Below are positions 1 through 11,969 of a stretch of 64,000 bases of DNA, in pieces (within the stretch, counting starts at the first letter, position 1; every line of letters starts with the position of its first letter). The stretch is taken from positions 81,314,066 through 81,378,065 of the forward strand of contig NC_080175.1 of assembly GCF_950295315.1 (NCBI RefSeq), in the 5' to 3' direction. This DNA is from Erinaceus europaeus (Eukaryota > Chordata > Mammalia > Eulipotyphla > Erinaceidae). The notes under the pieces are model-generated. The model saw only the letters and a program-made list of their open reading frames with translations. It was not told the origin of the DNA and searched no databases. The position numbers and the translations under genes are program-made.

Positions 1-529
1 TGAGTTGGATTTTTTTCCTATCTCTGTTAATGTTTTGCAAATCTATTCTTATTTTGAACAGCCTTCTGAATCTGTTTGTCTCTATAATTGAATCAATAGC
101 ACTGAAAAGATAAGGTGAGATGGGGGGAAGGAAGTGTACTGTTATAAAACACCCTTTGTTATACAAAGAATCTCAAATGCTAGGCCTGGAGATAGTATAG
201 TTTTTTTTTTTTCTTTAATGGAGTGTAAAGTTTAAGCGGAAATCAGTCCTGTCAATTCTATGCTTAATGGATCTCATGTATTGATTTAATAAGTACTGCA
301 TTTGTAAAAACAAACAAGCCAAAATAAAAACAAATGAATAGACATTTCTAGCAAGTTTAGCCAGGCCATGGGACAAAATAAGATTGTAGAAGATGTTCAA
401 TTTAAACTCAGTTAATATAAACTCATTACAATCAAATGTGAGGCTAAAACAGTTCTTGTCAAAGTCCTTTACTTAATTACATTGCAGATTTGGAGCCCAG
501 GGCTTTTTTTTTTTCCTTTTCTTTTTCCT

Positions 530-650
530 GCTTTTTACCTGAGCACTGCTCAGCTATGACTCATTATGGTGCAAGGGATTAAACCTAAACTTTGGAGCCT
601 CAGGCAGGGAAGTCTCTTTTGCATAACAATTATGCTCTCTAACCCCCACA
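530..650 (-). repeat. Old tRNA-like SINE (type D) remnant
   Basis: Contains GCACTGCTCAGCTATGACTC, a degenerate GGATTAAACC box-B-like piece, and GCATAACAATTATGCTCTCT. These match the same parts of the copies at 50222 and 52990, so this is a diverged copy of the same SINE, read on the minus strand. Confidence 0.6.
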
Positions 651-659
651 CACTGCAGA

Positions 660-3000
660 TTTAAACTACATTTGTCCCACACAGCCTTAGTAAACACACA
701 TGTGGATGCACATAAACTAACAATAACTGGGGCTTCTCTTAGCTTTATGAACTGAGTACATTGCCCCAGCTAACCTACATCCAGGCATCAAAAAGTGACC
801 TACTACTCTTTAAACTAAAACTGACTTTATCATTATCTGAAAAGGAATTTGTTCTAGCTTTGGGATCATTATTTGAAGCTGTTTGAAGCTTGTTTTGAAT
901 AATGCCAAACTATTTATCTTAATCTCTGTCCAATCACCACGAATGGTTTGAAGAGAACAATTTTTATTTTTTAAAAGAACCAGCCTCGCAGTTTTACAAA
1001 ACTGTAGCTCTATCAATTTCCTCAGTGTCATCATAGTTATTTATGGTATGCTTTGTTTTAAATCATAAGTAAAACCTCCCACTTAAGTATTTTGTATTTG
1101 AATTAAGAAGACAGATTTTAGGTACAGATTTACCCAATTTACTACGGTCATTTCTATAAGAACAATTCTACTTTCCATACTGATCTTTCACTAAATTTGG
1201 ACTTTGTTGGCTATGGAATCAAATTAACTAAAGTGAGATTTACTCCTTTGATTCTGAAAACATGGAATAACTATTAACTTTCTTTAAATGAATTAAAGGG
1301 AAAAATTCCTGATACCTCTTTAAAAATTCATGCAAAACTCCTATATTTTATATTTATGTTTTAAATTAATATGTTCATGATATGATACAGAATATAGATA
1401 AAGTGGGTATGAGCCAACTTGGCAGAGAGATAGCTAAGCTTCTTCCTATATGCTGATGATACAGGTTTAATTTTCTACAGGTAGAATTGATTTCTGAACA
1501 CAAATAATACTACCGTCCAACTGCTGCCAGAAAGAATTGCACACCATCAACTCTATCAAAACTAAAGTTATTTTCTTTTGCAGATAAAAGGCAATTGATC
1601 AAAACTGTACAAAACCAAACAGCCTAGTCAGTTTTTTTGCAGGCATACTTTCCCCATAGCTAAACCTGGAAAGATTGCTGCAGAACTACACAGCTCAATA
1701 TAATTTCTGCCACGAGAACACTGCCCCTAAGTTTCTTTTTCTTTGATGACTTGGCAATCTGATTTGAAAAATTTCTGATCCAAGTGTCTTGTATGGTGGA
1801 ACTCTGTGTTTTCAACAGAGTATGTCTAATTGTGATAAAAGACTCAAGCCTGCTTCCTAAGGACACTATTTGTTTTGCCTGTAGCCCATTTCAGTGTTGA
1901 ATGTGGGTTTTATTTTTTGCAATGGCAAAAATATTGGTTGGGTGTTTTCATTTTTATAGTATCAAGATTTCTAGATCTCATCAAATTATTTGTATAGCAT
2001 TTATTCTAACTATCATATGAAAGTACAGAATTCACATTGTAAGCCCTCTTCAGGATAACTTCAAAATTTTAGTAAGCATTTTTTTTTTTTGCATCCCCAG
2101 AGTAGGTAGTTGGATGATAGTTTTCTTTATTTCTGACTCACTTGCAGTATTTTATGTTAGTTCAGAATATAGATCTGATTCAAAATGGGTTAATCACATT
2201 TTGTCTCCCAGGAATTTGGGATTAGTATTCACAATTTGGCAGTTTTGATGTATGGGTGAAATGAAGGGGAAATATAAGCCCGCAAAGCCTAGCAAAAGAG
2301 ATTTCTTTTTTGTTAATGAACATAGAGAAAGGAAAGCAATAATCTTTAGAGAAAGGAGAAAAAAGGAAAATGAGAGACATGAGTAAGTTATATGTACCAT
2401 GAAAAATAGTTAGCTGCTTCATTTCAAGAGCTTCTGTTTTCTTTTCAGCTCCCTTTGAAGCCAAGTTTTGATCCTCATTTCTCTTCCGTGGCCCTATCCA
2501 TTATTACATACTTGTGTCTCTTTTTGCTTAGCCTAGCTCATGGCACATTGGGCATACTTTAACAGAGTAGTGTAAATTTTAGTTCCTGATCAAAAGAGGG
2601 GAATATACTTTGAAAATAATTTAAAAAACAATTCTTTCTATTTCAAGTATAATTTTTGTTTCAATCTCCACATATGAGGGCTGGAGAAACTAACCTTCCT
2701 TTCCCTCACTCTTGCCATAGAAAAATCATTTTCAACTAGTGATACTTTTCCTTGGGCCAGCTTCTTTCAAAGGCTGTGACAGAAAACACATGACATGACT
2801 AAGTGAATATTTGCATTACAAAGCTCTACTTAAGTGCATTATCTCCAATGCCCTAAGTCTTATAGTATCTATGCTATGTTATTTCTCTAATGTCTGGCTG
2901 CTGCGCAAAGTCTCAGAGCTAGGGACTTACTTATATGTTGCATGCCTACTAAGGATTATAAAAATATGATATTATTTCTTCTTTTGTGGCTTTAGTTTTC
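660..3000. other. Unique AT-rich intron, nothing recognised
   Basis: No gene, exon or clear repeat seen. Short open frames here (for example near 1660-1866 and 2194-2464) lack splice-site context or family resemblance. Confidence 0.6.
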
Positions 3001-3049
3001 TTACTTATTAAGCACTCTATATTTCAATTTGAATCTGGCTCGAGTGCAC

Positions 3050-3190
3050 TTAGATTTATTTATTAATTAATGAGGGACAGAGAGGACCAGGGCAGCGCTC
3101 TGGCACATAGGATGCCAGGGAACAAAGTTAGGACCTCATGCTCGATGATCAATCACTTTACTCACTTCTCCACTTCCCACGCCACTTCAT
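3050..3190 (-). repeat. Old SINE (type D) remnant
   Basis: GAGGGACAGAGAGGACCAG, then a GCGCTCTGGCACAT piece and AGGACCTCATGCTC, in the order seen in the better copy at 52990-53205. Strongly diverged. Confidence 0.5.
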
Positions 3191-3235
3191 GTACACTTAG
3201 AGGGGAGGGAAATTCAAGTAAAAGCAAACACTCCT

Positions 3236-3455
3236 CAGGGCCAGGCAGTGGTGCACCAGGTTAAGCGCACATAATATGAAGCACAAGGACCCTTGCAAGG
3301 ATCCCAGTTAGAGTTCCCTGTTACCTACCTGTCGGGGGTAGGGGGTGAGAATGGGGTCTCTTTATAAGCGTGAAGCAGATCTGCAGGTGTCTTTCTCTCC
3401 CTCTCCCCCCTCCTCCCCTTTTAATTTCTCTCTGTTCTATCAAAAAAGAAAGAAA
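3236..3455 (+). repeat. SINE-B
   Basis: Begins GGGCCAGGCAGTGGTGCACC and continues through the tRNA-like head, a GATCCCAGTTAGAGTTCCC box-B relic, the GTGAAGCAGATCTGCAGGTGT body and a pyrimidine-rich stretch to an AAAG-rich tail. Same order as the fresher copy at 50725. Confidence 0.85.
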
Positions 3456-3974
3456 GGAAAGAAGAAAAATGTGCTCTTCTAAGAAAATATCTTATATTTA
3501 GATATTTTAAGCAATATATGGGAAGGTCATGTTACTACTCAGAACACCCAGTTTTCTTTTGACAGTTAACGAAAAGGTGCAAAAACATTCATATGCCCTT
3601 TAAAACAAATTCCACGTAATGTTTAGCTTAAATATTTCATGTGTTCTGTTTAATGCCAACAATGGAGGTGTGTATATGTATATTCAAGTGAGTTTAACAA
3701 TACTGTCCTCTTATGAGTATGACAAAGTAATTTTTTTCATGACTTAAGTTTCAATGCTGAGCTGTTTTGACTTCCCAGGTCCACATTAAATGGTGACGGA
3801 AATCTCAAGCTGAGGTCACCTGTGGAATTCCTTCAACTATTTTTCCAGTCATGGACCAAGTGAAATACATTATTTTTCCATATATATGGAAAAGAAGGTA
3901 CTGGTTAATGTATTACAAGTTAGACATATTCCATTGATTTCCTATTTACTCACATTTTGTTTTTCTTTGCAGTA

Positions 3975-4092
3975 GTTTTGGAGATAAAGAGAGAGAACAG
4001 AGAAAGAGAACATATTACCAACGCTTCCTTCAATGTGGTGATTCTAGGCTTACTCTGGGTCAAATGTCTGGCAAAGCAACACATTATCCAAA
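3975..4092 (-). repeat. Old SINE (type D)
   Basis: GAGA-rich tail, then GCTTCCTTCAATGTGGTGATT, CTGGGTCAAATGTCTGGCAAAG and a CACTATCC-like end. The same blocks occur at 52115-52215 and 55850-55995. Confidence 0.6.
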
Positions 4093-4745
4093 TTGGATCT
4101 TGAAGGAATCATGTTAAGTGAGATAAATAGAAAGGAGAAGATCAAATACCAGATGATCTCACAGACAGAATTTAAGAAACAAGGAAAGAAATGGAAAACA
4201 CAACCTAACACTTGTACTGGGTATGGTGTATGATAGCAAAGCAAAGGACTTTGAGGAAGGAGAGAATGGAAGTAGGTGGAGACGAATTTGGGGACCGAGT
4301 GCACAATGACAGAGAAGTACATGGGTTTAGGGAGTCGGGTGGTAGTGCAGTGGGTTAAGCTCACGTGGTGCAAAGCGCAAGGACCTGCATCAGGATCCCG
4401 GTTCAAGCCCCCGGCTCTCCACCTGCAGGGGAGTCGCTTTACAGGTGGTGAAGCAGGTCTGCAGGTGTCTATCTTTCTTTCCCTCTCTCTGTCTTCCCCT
4501 TCTCTCTCCATTTCTCTCTGTACTATCCAACAACGATGACATCAATAACAACAACAATAATAACTATAACAATAAAACAACAAGAGCAACAAAAGGAGAT
4601 AAATATTTAAAAAAAAAGAGAACTACATGGGTTTGGTTGGAAGTGAAGTACAGACAACTACTGTGGGGAGATGACAAATTGTCCACATTTATCAACAACT
4701 GCACTATACATTATTAGCCACCCATAAAATTATTTGAAATAATAA
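4093..4745 (+). mobile_element. Old L1 3' end, split by a SINE
   Basis: 4093-4310 carries the degraded end of L1 ORF2 (GGAATCATGTTAAGTGAGAT corresponds to the last ORF2 residues) and then a 3'UTR. It resumes at 4635-4745 after SINE-A. The pattern CAAAGCAAAGGA ... GGGGAGATGA recurs in related 3' ends at 29385 and 50330. Confidence 0.7.
4329..4616 (+). repeat. SINE-A, complete, with 18-bp target duplication
   Basis: tRNA-derived head with a box A (TGGTAGTGCAGTGGG) and box B (GGTTCAAGCCC), body with CACCTGCAGGGGAGTCGC, pyrimidine tract, and a CAA/TAA-rich tail ending in A. It is flanked by 4311-4328 and 4617-4634, 18-bp direct repeats differing at one base. Confidence 0.95.
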
Positions 4746-5089
4746 ATCGAATAAAAAGGAAGAGCTCCTAAAATAGATAGAATCAGAAATGAATATCTTT
4801 TAAATTTGCTAACAACAATTTAGAAGAATTGAATGACATTAAAAACTGCATTACTGAATGACAGAAAAATGAGTTAAAAGTGGTCAGTGAATCCCAGATA
4901 ATCTTGGAATGCTCCCACTCAGCACTCTTTTGTCTTCTGAGACTAATATTGATTAATTTAGAAAAACTGAAGGAGACCTCTTTTCAGAAGTTATACAATA
5001 TAAAATATGATGTTATATAAAGTCTCAAACCTATATCTATCCCATAATAGTGTAAAAGCTTTTTGTCAAATGAGATCATTTTTGTTTAT

Positions 5090-5345
5090 TATTTTATAGG
5101 GGGAATTAATGGCTTATGGTAAATACAATCATTGATACATGTGTCTAATTTCTCAGTCTCTGCAAAGCACAATAACCCCTAGGCTAGGTCCTCCCCCACC
5201 ATCAGAAGCTGAAAGCTCCCCCTAACCCCCAGAATCCTTTACTTTGATGCAATACACCAAACCTAATCCAAGTTCTACATTTTATTTCCCCTTTCTATTC
5301 TTATTTTTCAACTTCTGTCTATGAAGGAGACCATTCCATAACAAC
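5090..5345 (-). mobile_element. Diverged L1-B-type 3' end
   Basis: Read on the minus strand it has the L1-B landmarks in order: TTTTTCAACTTCTGTC opposite the GACAGAAGTTGAAAAA block, a TTTGATGCAATACACC block, TAGGTCCTCC, and TGATACATGTGT near the 3' end. Intact versions are at 38870-39189 and 60320-60636. Confidence 0.7.
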
Positions 5346-5754
5346 CCTTCTCTTTCTAGCTTATCTCATTAAAACTACTCCTTCAAGTTTATTGAATAAT
5401 AGCATAACTAGTACCTGCACTGATTCAAAATGCAGTCTTCAATATAGACAGCTAAGTTTGACTTTTGTTTGAACTGCTTTATTACTAGGCAAGAAAATAA
5501 CTTAGCTGTTTAAGAAAACATATATAGTGAACTGAATGACTATATGTGTGTAAGTCCTATCATTTACCTTTGAAAACTAAAGGGGATTTCAGAAAGGGCA
5601 TCTTAAGGAATATTTCTTGCCAGAACTATATTATTCTTTTATTTTATACTTTTTTTTTAAATGGAGATGAGGGACAACTGATTTACTTCAAAATTTCTTT
5701 AATAAATTATACTAGATTCAGTGAAAAAGCCCCCACAATAATATGAAATAGGAT

Positions 5755-5895
5755 TATTGTTAGCTCTACTTTATAGACGAAGAAATTAAAGTACAGAGAG
5801 GTTAGTTAACTCTACAGCCATGCAGACTGAAGTGGTAGAATCAGAATATAAGTTCAGATAGTTTAGTTCAACTCTCAGTATCTAGCCATTATGGT
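5755..5895 (+). repeat. MIR-like ancient SINE
   Basis: TTATAGACGAAGAAATTAAAG followed by CAGAGAGGTTAGTTAACTC, GTGGTAGAATCAGAAT and a later CTCTCAGTATCTAGCC resembles the conserved MIR core (gauge-and-compare motif GAGGAAACTGAGG...). Diverged. Confidence 0.55.
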
Positions 5896-6369
5896 ATATT
5901 CAGTTGGTACTGAAACTTTATGCTTTAAGAATTTAAAAGAAATAGTGGCTCTATCCATAAACAATCTCATTACCACAAAACAATAAGGATAATAACTTTA
6001 GGTCTACTATGCAATATTGTTGTAATGAAACTGATGAAAGTCTTTTGACTTCTCTATTTTGTTAGCTAAGGTTGAGTCCAGTTTTGTTTAAGCCCTAGGA
6101 GATTAACTCACATAGGTTAACCACACTCATTCTTATCTGTCCCCTGTGAAATTTAACATAAAGATTAGTCAGTCTTAACAGTGAACTAATGGGTATGAAA
6201 AATAAAAAGGAAGAACAACGGATTTACTTTATTATTACAGTAGGGTTTCCAAATGTAAGCACATAGTAAAGAAAGTCGTTTGCTTTTTAGAAATAATTGT
6301 GAGATAGTCTGAGTGTAATTTTAGTGTTGAAAATTAATATGAATACTATCAATATTATTATCAACATTT

Positions 6370-6450
6370 GGGGCTGACAGGTGGTTCTGTAGTAGAACAT
6401 GTCTTACATGCTTGAGGCTCTAGGCTTGATACCCTATAAAAAGAATAATT
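6370..6450 (+). repeat. SINE-C fragment
   Basis: GGGGCTGACAGGTGG, then ACATGCTTGAGGCTCTAGG and GCTTGATACCC. The same order is seen in the better SINE-C at 46421 (GAGGTCCTGAGTTTGATCCC). Confidence 0.5.
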
Positions 6451-6589
6451 TAAAATTGCACATTATAAATTGTAGTTATACTCTGGTCCCTATCAGATAC
6501 AACAGAAAAAAAAAAAGAACTCTACATTTCTTGAGTTCTAAGCATATGAGTACAGGGTAATCTTCTCATTACCTTACATACATTAAGTT

Positions 6590-6715
6590 TCTACATACTC
6601 AGATGAACAGTAGAGAATGTAGATATATTCTTAGCCTCATTTTCTAGATACGGAAATTGAAACAAAGTGGTTAAGACTTATCTAAGCATAATATTTAGGA
6701 AGTAATCAACTCAAA
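6590..6715 (+). repeat. Possible MIR/L2 relic
   Basis: CCTCATTTTCTAGATACGG AAATTGAAACAAAGTGGTTAAG resembles the MIR core block that precedes a box-like GAGGTTAAG. Only this core is recognisable. Confidence 0.35.
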
Positions 6716-7539
6716 AACCTAAACCCAAAATTTAAAAACTCAAGATTTGAGTTTTTAAAGATAATTCATCTTTTCTAGTTCTTTTTGGATGGCTATATGT
6801 GAAATATTTGCCAAAATGAATTATTACAATCAGTTGTTATCATGAAAAACATTCCTTGCTCTTTGTGCTGATTTATACAATCCCTTTTCTCAAGGCCAAA
6901 CTTGAGTCTCTCTTCCACGAAACTTTAGCCAGTTGCCTAGCTCACAGCAATGATTATGATGGTAGTGATTGTTAACATTTAATGATCACAATACATTTAA
7001 TGACTCAATAGCCACTCCCTATTCTCCCTCTCAACTTTACTCTTCTCCAGAGCACTTCTCATCATCTATTCTGGAGCTTCCTGGGACACATATTCTGCAC
7101 ATGGATCTCTCCAAGCAGCAGACTTAACAAGGAGTGGTCTCAGCTGGACTTGAGAGAAATGTGAGGAGAGCAACAATGCAAATTATAAAGCAATTAAACT
7201 GTGATGGGGAGATTACAAAGACCACAAGGAATTTCTGAGATGGTCAGTCCTTCCTTCAGAATTGTCCTGAATTGAAGAAATAGGAGTTGTCTTTGTATTG
7301 CACATTCAGTGGTCTTAAATTCTGTCTGTCCTTTGGGAGAAGGATGAGCCCTAAGGGATTCAGCTGCTTTGGAACAGAGGTGATATCTAGAAAATAATTC
7401 AGCGGAGTCTTCGGTAGACAGAACTCTCATTAGCTGAGAGAATGTGCTTTGGCCTATTAAGGCTGGATCTTGGAAACACAATATATCTCTGTATTGACTC
7501 TCATTCTCAATATCTTACTTACAATTTGTTTATAGTCTC

Positions 7540-7670
7540 TCTTCCCTCTGCACTGTAAGCTCTAAGAAGGCAGGCTTTTTTCTTTTTTGCCTACTTCTTG
7601 CTACACTCAGAGCATATAGAACAGCACATAGTAGAGTGAATTCTCATAAATATTTGTTGGATGAATCACT
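7540..7670 (+). repeat. L2-like 3' end
   Basis: CACTGTAAGCTCTAAGAAGG, then GCACATAGTAG and CATAAATATTTGTTGGATG. This is the classic order at the 3' end of mammalian LINE-2. Ancient and diverged. Confidence 0.6.
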
Positions 7671-7699
7671 ATACAAAGGGATGTACTTATAATTTTTTG

Positions 7700-7820
7700 A
7701 AGAGGAAACCAAACTTTAAAGAAACTGGATGAGTTTCCCTAGGTGATAATTATTAATAAGTAGCAGAGCTTGATCTGGACCAAATCCTTCATCATGTTAC
7801 TATTAAGTCACATGTTTTTA
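7700..7820 (+). repeat. MIR-like relic
   Basis: GAGGAAACCAAACTTTAAAG, GAGTTTCCCTAGGTGATAAT and AGTAGCAGAGCTTGATCTGG correspond in order to the core and 3' part of MIR. Confidence 0.5.
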
Positions 7821-7884
7821 GAACAAAATAAAATAGTTTGGCATATTCCCTTTATTTTATGGATGACAAATTGAAATATAGAGG

Positions 7885-8097
7885 GGGGGGGCGAGGGTGG
7901 TGGCACACCTGATTGAGTATACATCTTGCAATGCAAAAAAAGCCCAGGTTTGAGCCCCTTGTCTTGACCTGCAGAGGGAAAGGGTTGGTTGTGAGTGGTG
8001 AGTGCCGCAAGTTTCTCTCTCTCTTCCTCTCTATCTCTCTTTTCCTTCTTGATTTCTGACTGTCACTATCCAATAAAGGTAATTAAATTAAAAGAAA
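7885..8097 (+). repeat. SINE-B
   Basis: Starts with a G run, then GTGGTGGCACACCTGATTGAG, CTTGCAATGC, GGTTTGAGCCCC (box B), GTGAGTGGTGAG, CT-rich tract, CTATCCAATAAAGG and an A-rich tail. Confidence 0.85.
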
Positions 8098-8127
8098 TAC
8101 TTAGAAGCAGTTAAGAAAAAGAGAAAC

Positions 8128-8197
8128 AGGAAGGAAGGAAGGAAGGAAGGAAGGAAGGAAGGAAGGAAGGAAGGAAGGAAGGAAGGAAGGAAGGAAG
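8128..8197 (+). repeat. (GGAA)n microsatellite
   Basis: About 17 tandem GGAA units, adjacent to the A-rich tail of the SINE-B at 7885, from which it may have expanded. Confidence 0.95.
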
Positions 8198-8199
8198 AG

Positions 8200-9190
8200 A
8201 AAGAGGCATGTAGAGTGGAAGCTCCTTCTGAGCCAGGATACCAAGTCCTATGCTGCTCAACTGAATGATTCTTATTGCCAATTAGAACTTATAATCAAAT
8301 AACCTAGCTTGACATAAGCCAGAAACACTATTGTGGCATGTATTAGTCTTTGTGTCTTCCTGACGCTGTTGACTGGCTACGGAAGAAGGGCAAATGCTAG
8401 AAGAAGAAGAACTGTGCTTTGCTAATATATCACCTTCACCTCTGGTTTTCTAGATTCATAAAGTTTCCCAGATAGCTTAATTTCCAGAATTTCTGTAGTT
8501 TTCCTTGAAGGTTTGGCAGAGGATGGATCACTTCCAGTTTTTGAGGAGGCTCTGGTGAGCAGATCATAATTCACTGTGCCTTGACAGTCCAGAAACCCAA
8601 TATTAACTGTCAAGTAGAAATATGTAGGCTTACATGCTAGCAAAGAGTGAGCATGTGTTAGAATTTAAATGGATAATTCCCAAGGTTACAGCACCTTCGG
8701 AAGTGGAATTCTTAAGGCTAAAATCATCTCTAGGGAATATGGAAATTTATGACAGCTATAAGGTTGACAATGACAAATATATTTGGAAGGTTTTAATTTT
8801 ATTAAAGATAAAAAGAAGGTGAAAAATAATTATATTAGCAATGATTCCACATAATTCAGTTATGGGACGTTCATACTAATAGGCTTGCCTATCTAAAGAT
8901 ACAGATGTCTGGGGGGAAAAAGTCAAGATTTTAGCCTCAGTAGCAAACAAATGATTATATTATTTAAATCTGGCCCACGCCTCCAACCACGTCTTGTAAT
9001 TCTCATACAAGTGTCACAAAGATCGTCAACACTTCCCACCCCAATTACTTCTTATCACCACCCATATAGGCTCTGATTAGCTGCTGCTTCTCTGACTGGT
9101 GTGTATATAATAACCACCTCAAGTACTTATTAAAGAAGACTGGTGGGTACAAGCCTAGAGTTTCTGACTCAGTAGGTATAGGATGGTGTC
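8200..9190. other. Unique intron, nothing recognised
   Basis: No repeat family or exon seen. Open frames at 8422-8643 and 8634-8822 are short and lack support. Confidence 0.55.
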
Positions 9191-9207
9191 TGGAATTTTA
9201 CATTTCT

Positions 9208-9504
9208 TTTTTTTAATTAAGAAATATTTTTTTGTTATTTATTTTTCCTTTTGTAGCCCTTGTTGTTTTTCATTGTTGTTATTCTGTTGTTGTTATTGAT
9301 GTCATCGTTGTTAGGAGAGAGAGAAAAGGAGAGAGGAGGGGGAAGACAGAGAGGGGGAGAGAAAGACACCTGCAGACCTGCTTCACCGCCTGTGAAGTGA
9401 CTTCCCTGCAGGTGGGAAGCCGGGGGCTCAAACCAGGATCTTTACGCTGGTCCTTGTGCTTTTGTGCTACCCCCGACTCTTTTTTTTCTTAATTTTTTTT
9501 TTTG
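9208..9504 (-). repeat. SINE-A, complete, with target duplication
   Basis: Minus-strand copy: T-rich tail, GTTGTTATTGATGTC, GACACCTGCAGACCTGCTTC, CGGGGGCTCAAACCAGGATC (box B) and CTACCCCCGACTC (head). Flanked by 17-bp repeats at 9191-9207 and 9505-9521 with one mismatch. An extra T/A-rich stretch lies between the SINE head and the right repeat. Confidence 0.93.
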
Positions 9505-9714
9505 TGGAATTTTATATTTCTAACATGTTCCCAGTTGTTGATGATCCCGATGTAGGGTTATTGAAAATCATGGTTCCAAATCCCTCTAGTTAGTATAAAT
9601 TCCAGTCTTGCATTTCTTTATCTGCACACATGAGAACATATGCCTTACATGCATAGGGCCCACAAGTGGAACTTCATTGGTAGTTGAATGATACTCTGAG
9701 CTTCCTTCAAAATG

Positions 9715-9955
9715 GCAGAGGGGTGGTTTGGTGGCAGAGTATTTACCACACATGTGAGAAGCTTTTGGTCCAAGTGGCTGCACACTCAGTGAAACACACA
9801 CACCGCTGGGATTCAGGCCCTCATCCCCACCTGCAAAGGGGAAGCTTCACAAGTAGTGGAGTGGTGTTTCATGTGTCTCTATTTCTCCTTCCCTCTCTAT
9901 ATCCCCTTCAATTTCTCTCTGTGCTATCAAATAAGATAAATAAATATTTAAGAAG
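9715..9955 (+). repeat. Diverged SINE with A/B-like body
   Basis: GGGTGGTTTGGTGGCAGAG, then GATTCAGGCCC, CCCCACCTGCAAAGGGGAAG, CAAGTAGTGGAGTGGTG, CT-rich tract, GTGCTATCAAATAAG and A-rich tail. The body order matches SINE-B; the head is unusual and older. Confidence 0.65.
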
Positions 9956-9959
9956 AGAC

Positions 9960-11270
9960 AACAACAAATGACAGTACTGATAAATGTATACATATGCACT
10001 TAAATATACATATCTTTTTAAAAGATTTTCCTTAAAATTTTGTCTGAATCTTACTCATTATATTCCTAAAAATATTACATACAACTCTGAATCACAACTC
10101 TAATTTTCTGAGATTTTCATCAAATTTTAGGACAACAGGGAGCAAATTTATCCTCTTTACTGCCTACTCCCATATCTTGCCCACTCAATACATTTTTTAA
10201 TTGAGTGAAGGAGTGAGTAGATAAATTGCACAACTAAACATTCTCCCATGTGCTTTAACAGTTTTTGCTCCCTTTCTAGTGTCCTTTACTTTTTCCTTTG
10301 TTATATAAAATTAGGAACAAGCTTTTTATCAAATTTAGAAATAAGTTCTTTTTATTTCCAAGGTTAATAACTTATGCAGCAATAGTGAATGCATGGTCAA
10401 ATTCATTGTTTTGACTCAGAATGAGAATGGAAAGTGTATGTGAATGCAAAATAAATGTATTGCATATATATGTAGATGCAGCTATACATATATAAATATA
10501 GGTATTATTTCAGTAAGTAATAGTGAAGCTTTTTTTGTTTACAGTGCTGAAGTTGGTTGTTGAAAAAACTATCTAGTACCCTTTTTGGTTTTGTATCCAG
10601 CAAATATAAGATAGCTATTTAATTTTAAAAAGAGCTATACTGCAAGAACATTCTTAAAAATATGCTTAGTCTTCCAAAAACATCAGAGAATATGAAATTC
10701 ACTTTTCAGTAAATCAGCTACTTTATATCTTGCAGTAAGATGCCCATATTTTGCGCCTTTGCCTAACCTTATGGTATATTAGTGCACTCACGTATGTCAT
10801 GCTCAGGTTTGTGCACACACAGCTATATCTTTACAAGACTCCTGCTATTTTGCCAAGAATTATTAGTCATTTTAAATTCACTGCAATACTGTTTCCTATG
10901 AAAAAGTAAAGTGTAACACACAAATACTTAAGTTGTTTCTTAGTTCTCTACACAGGCCTTGGTTGAGCTGACTGGATTAATTTTACAAACAAATGTTTAT
11001 AATACTATGAAATAGTGTGATTTTATAGGGAAATATATTAATGACAGGCATTTATTGGTTGAGCTAATATAAATTTAAAAGTTATTACATTAGGTAATTT
11101 CAGATATTTTCACTGTACATTGGTATCATATAAATAAAAATATAGGGAAATATGAAATAAATGTATAAAAGAAATTAGTGTTCTATGCTATGGCATCCTT
11201 GTATTCTATGAACTGCAAACGATAACTTCATCTAAGTTTCATGTGTTTCTACCTTGTTCCTGTAAGAACC
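9960..11270. other. Unique AT-rich intron, nothing recognised
   Basis: No recognisable gene or repeat apart from short AT-rich simple sequence near 10465-10500. Confidence 0.55.
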
Positions 11271-11277
11271 ATATCTA

Positions 11278-11436
11278 TAGTGGTCTAGAAGGTGGTGCAG
11301 TGGATAAAGTTTTGGACACTCAAACATGAAGTTCCAAATTTAATCCTCAGCATTGCATATGCCAGAGTTATGTTCTGGTTCTCTATCCTCCTCCTCTCCT
11401 CTCTCTCACAAATGAATAAATCTTAAAGAAAAGTAA
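11278..11436 (+). repeat. SINE-C
   Basis: GTGGTCTAGAAGGTGGTGC, AAGTTTTGGACACTCAAAC, ATTTAATCCTCAGCATTGC, TCTGGTTCTCTATCCTCC and CAAATGAATAAATCTTAAAG are the blocks of the fresher copy at 46421 in the same order. Confidence 0.8.
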
Positions 11437-11477
11437 AAGCCATATCTACATACAGTCACTATGAATCATTCTACTTC

Positions 11478-11525
11478 TAGCTTGAACTTTCCTATTATTT
11501 TTAGCTTGAACTTTCCTATTATTTT
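11478..11525 (+). repeat. 24-bp tandem duplication
   Basis: The 24-bp unit beginning TAGCTTGAACTTTCC occurs twice head to tail (11478-11501 and 11502-11525) with no difference between units. Confidence 0.95.
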
Positions 11526-11739
11526 TAAAAAACTACTCTATAGAAGTAACGAACAACACATCAATCATTTGTGGTGCTGCTCTACCATGGTGCTCTCAAG
11601 TGCTGTCAGGAATCGAATCCTGAATGAGAAGATTGAGTTAGCTCCTCACCCTCGTTAGTCCTATTTCACCTTGAGCTTAGAACATGATCACATAACAGAT
11701 GAGGGTGAAAGGTCAAGCATAATTAAAATTCATATAAGT

Positions 11740-11900
11740 AGGGGGCCAGGAGAATGCAATTTTCATGCTTGAGGCCCTGGTCACCACATGGAAGCACTTG
11801 TGCAAAGCTTTACAGCAATGGAGCAGTCTGGTGGTATCTCTTTTTCTTTCTCTAGCTCCTTGTACATCTTTCACTCTTTATTTGAAGAAAAAAAAAATCA
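11740..11900 (+). repeat. Old SINE-C-like fragment
   Basis: GGGGGCCAGGAGAATGC, CATGCTTGAGGCCCTGG and a GCAATGGAGCAGTCTGGTGG to CT-rich tract order. Weak head; the A-rich tail is near 11890. Confidence 0.5.
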
Positions 11901-11969
11901 TCCACCAGGAGGAAGCAGTGTAAATAAGCAGATGCTGAACCCCAGAGATAACCTTGGCAGCAAAAAATA

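Noticed and set aside
4329..4420. tRNA genes at box A/box B pairs of SINE heads (also 34770, 50725)
   Set aside because: The heads are tRNA-derived but continue into SINE bodies with no tRNA fold; they are repeats.
4050..4511. 153-codon open frame, minus strand
   Set aside because: It spans an old L1 end and a SINE-A and reads the pyrimidine tract of the SINE as coding; no family resemblance or splice sites.
7194..7481. 95-codon open frame, minus strand, as a gene or exon
   Set aside because: No splice signals, no recognisable domain; lies next to L2/MIR relics in intron.
8128..8197. CRISPR-like array
   Set aside because: Simple GGAA repeats with no spacers; a mammalian microsatellite.
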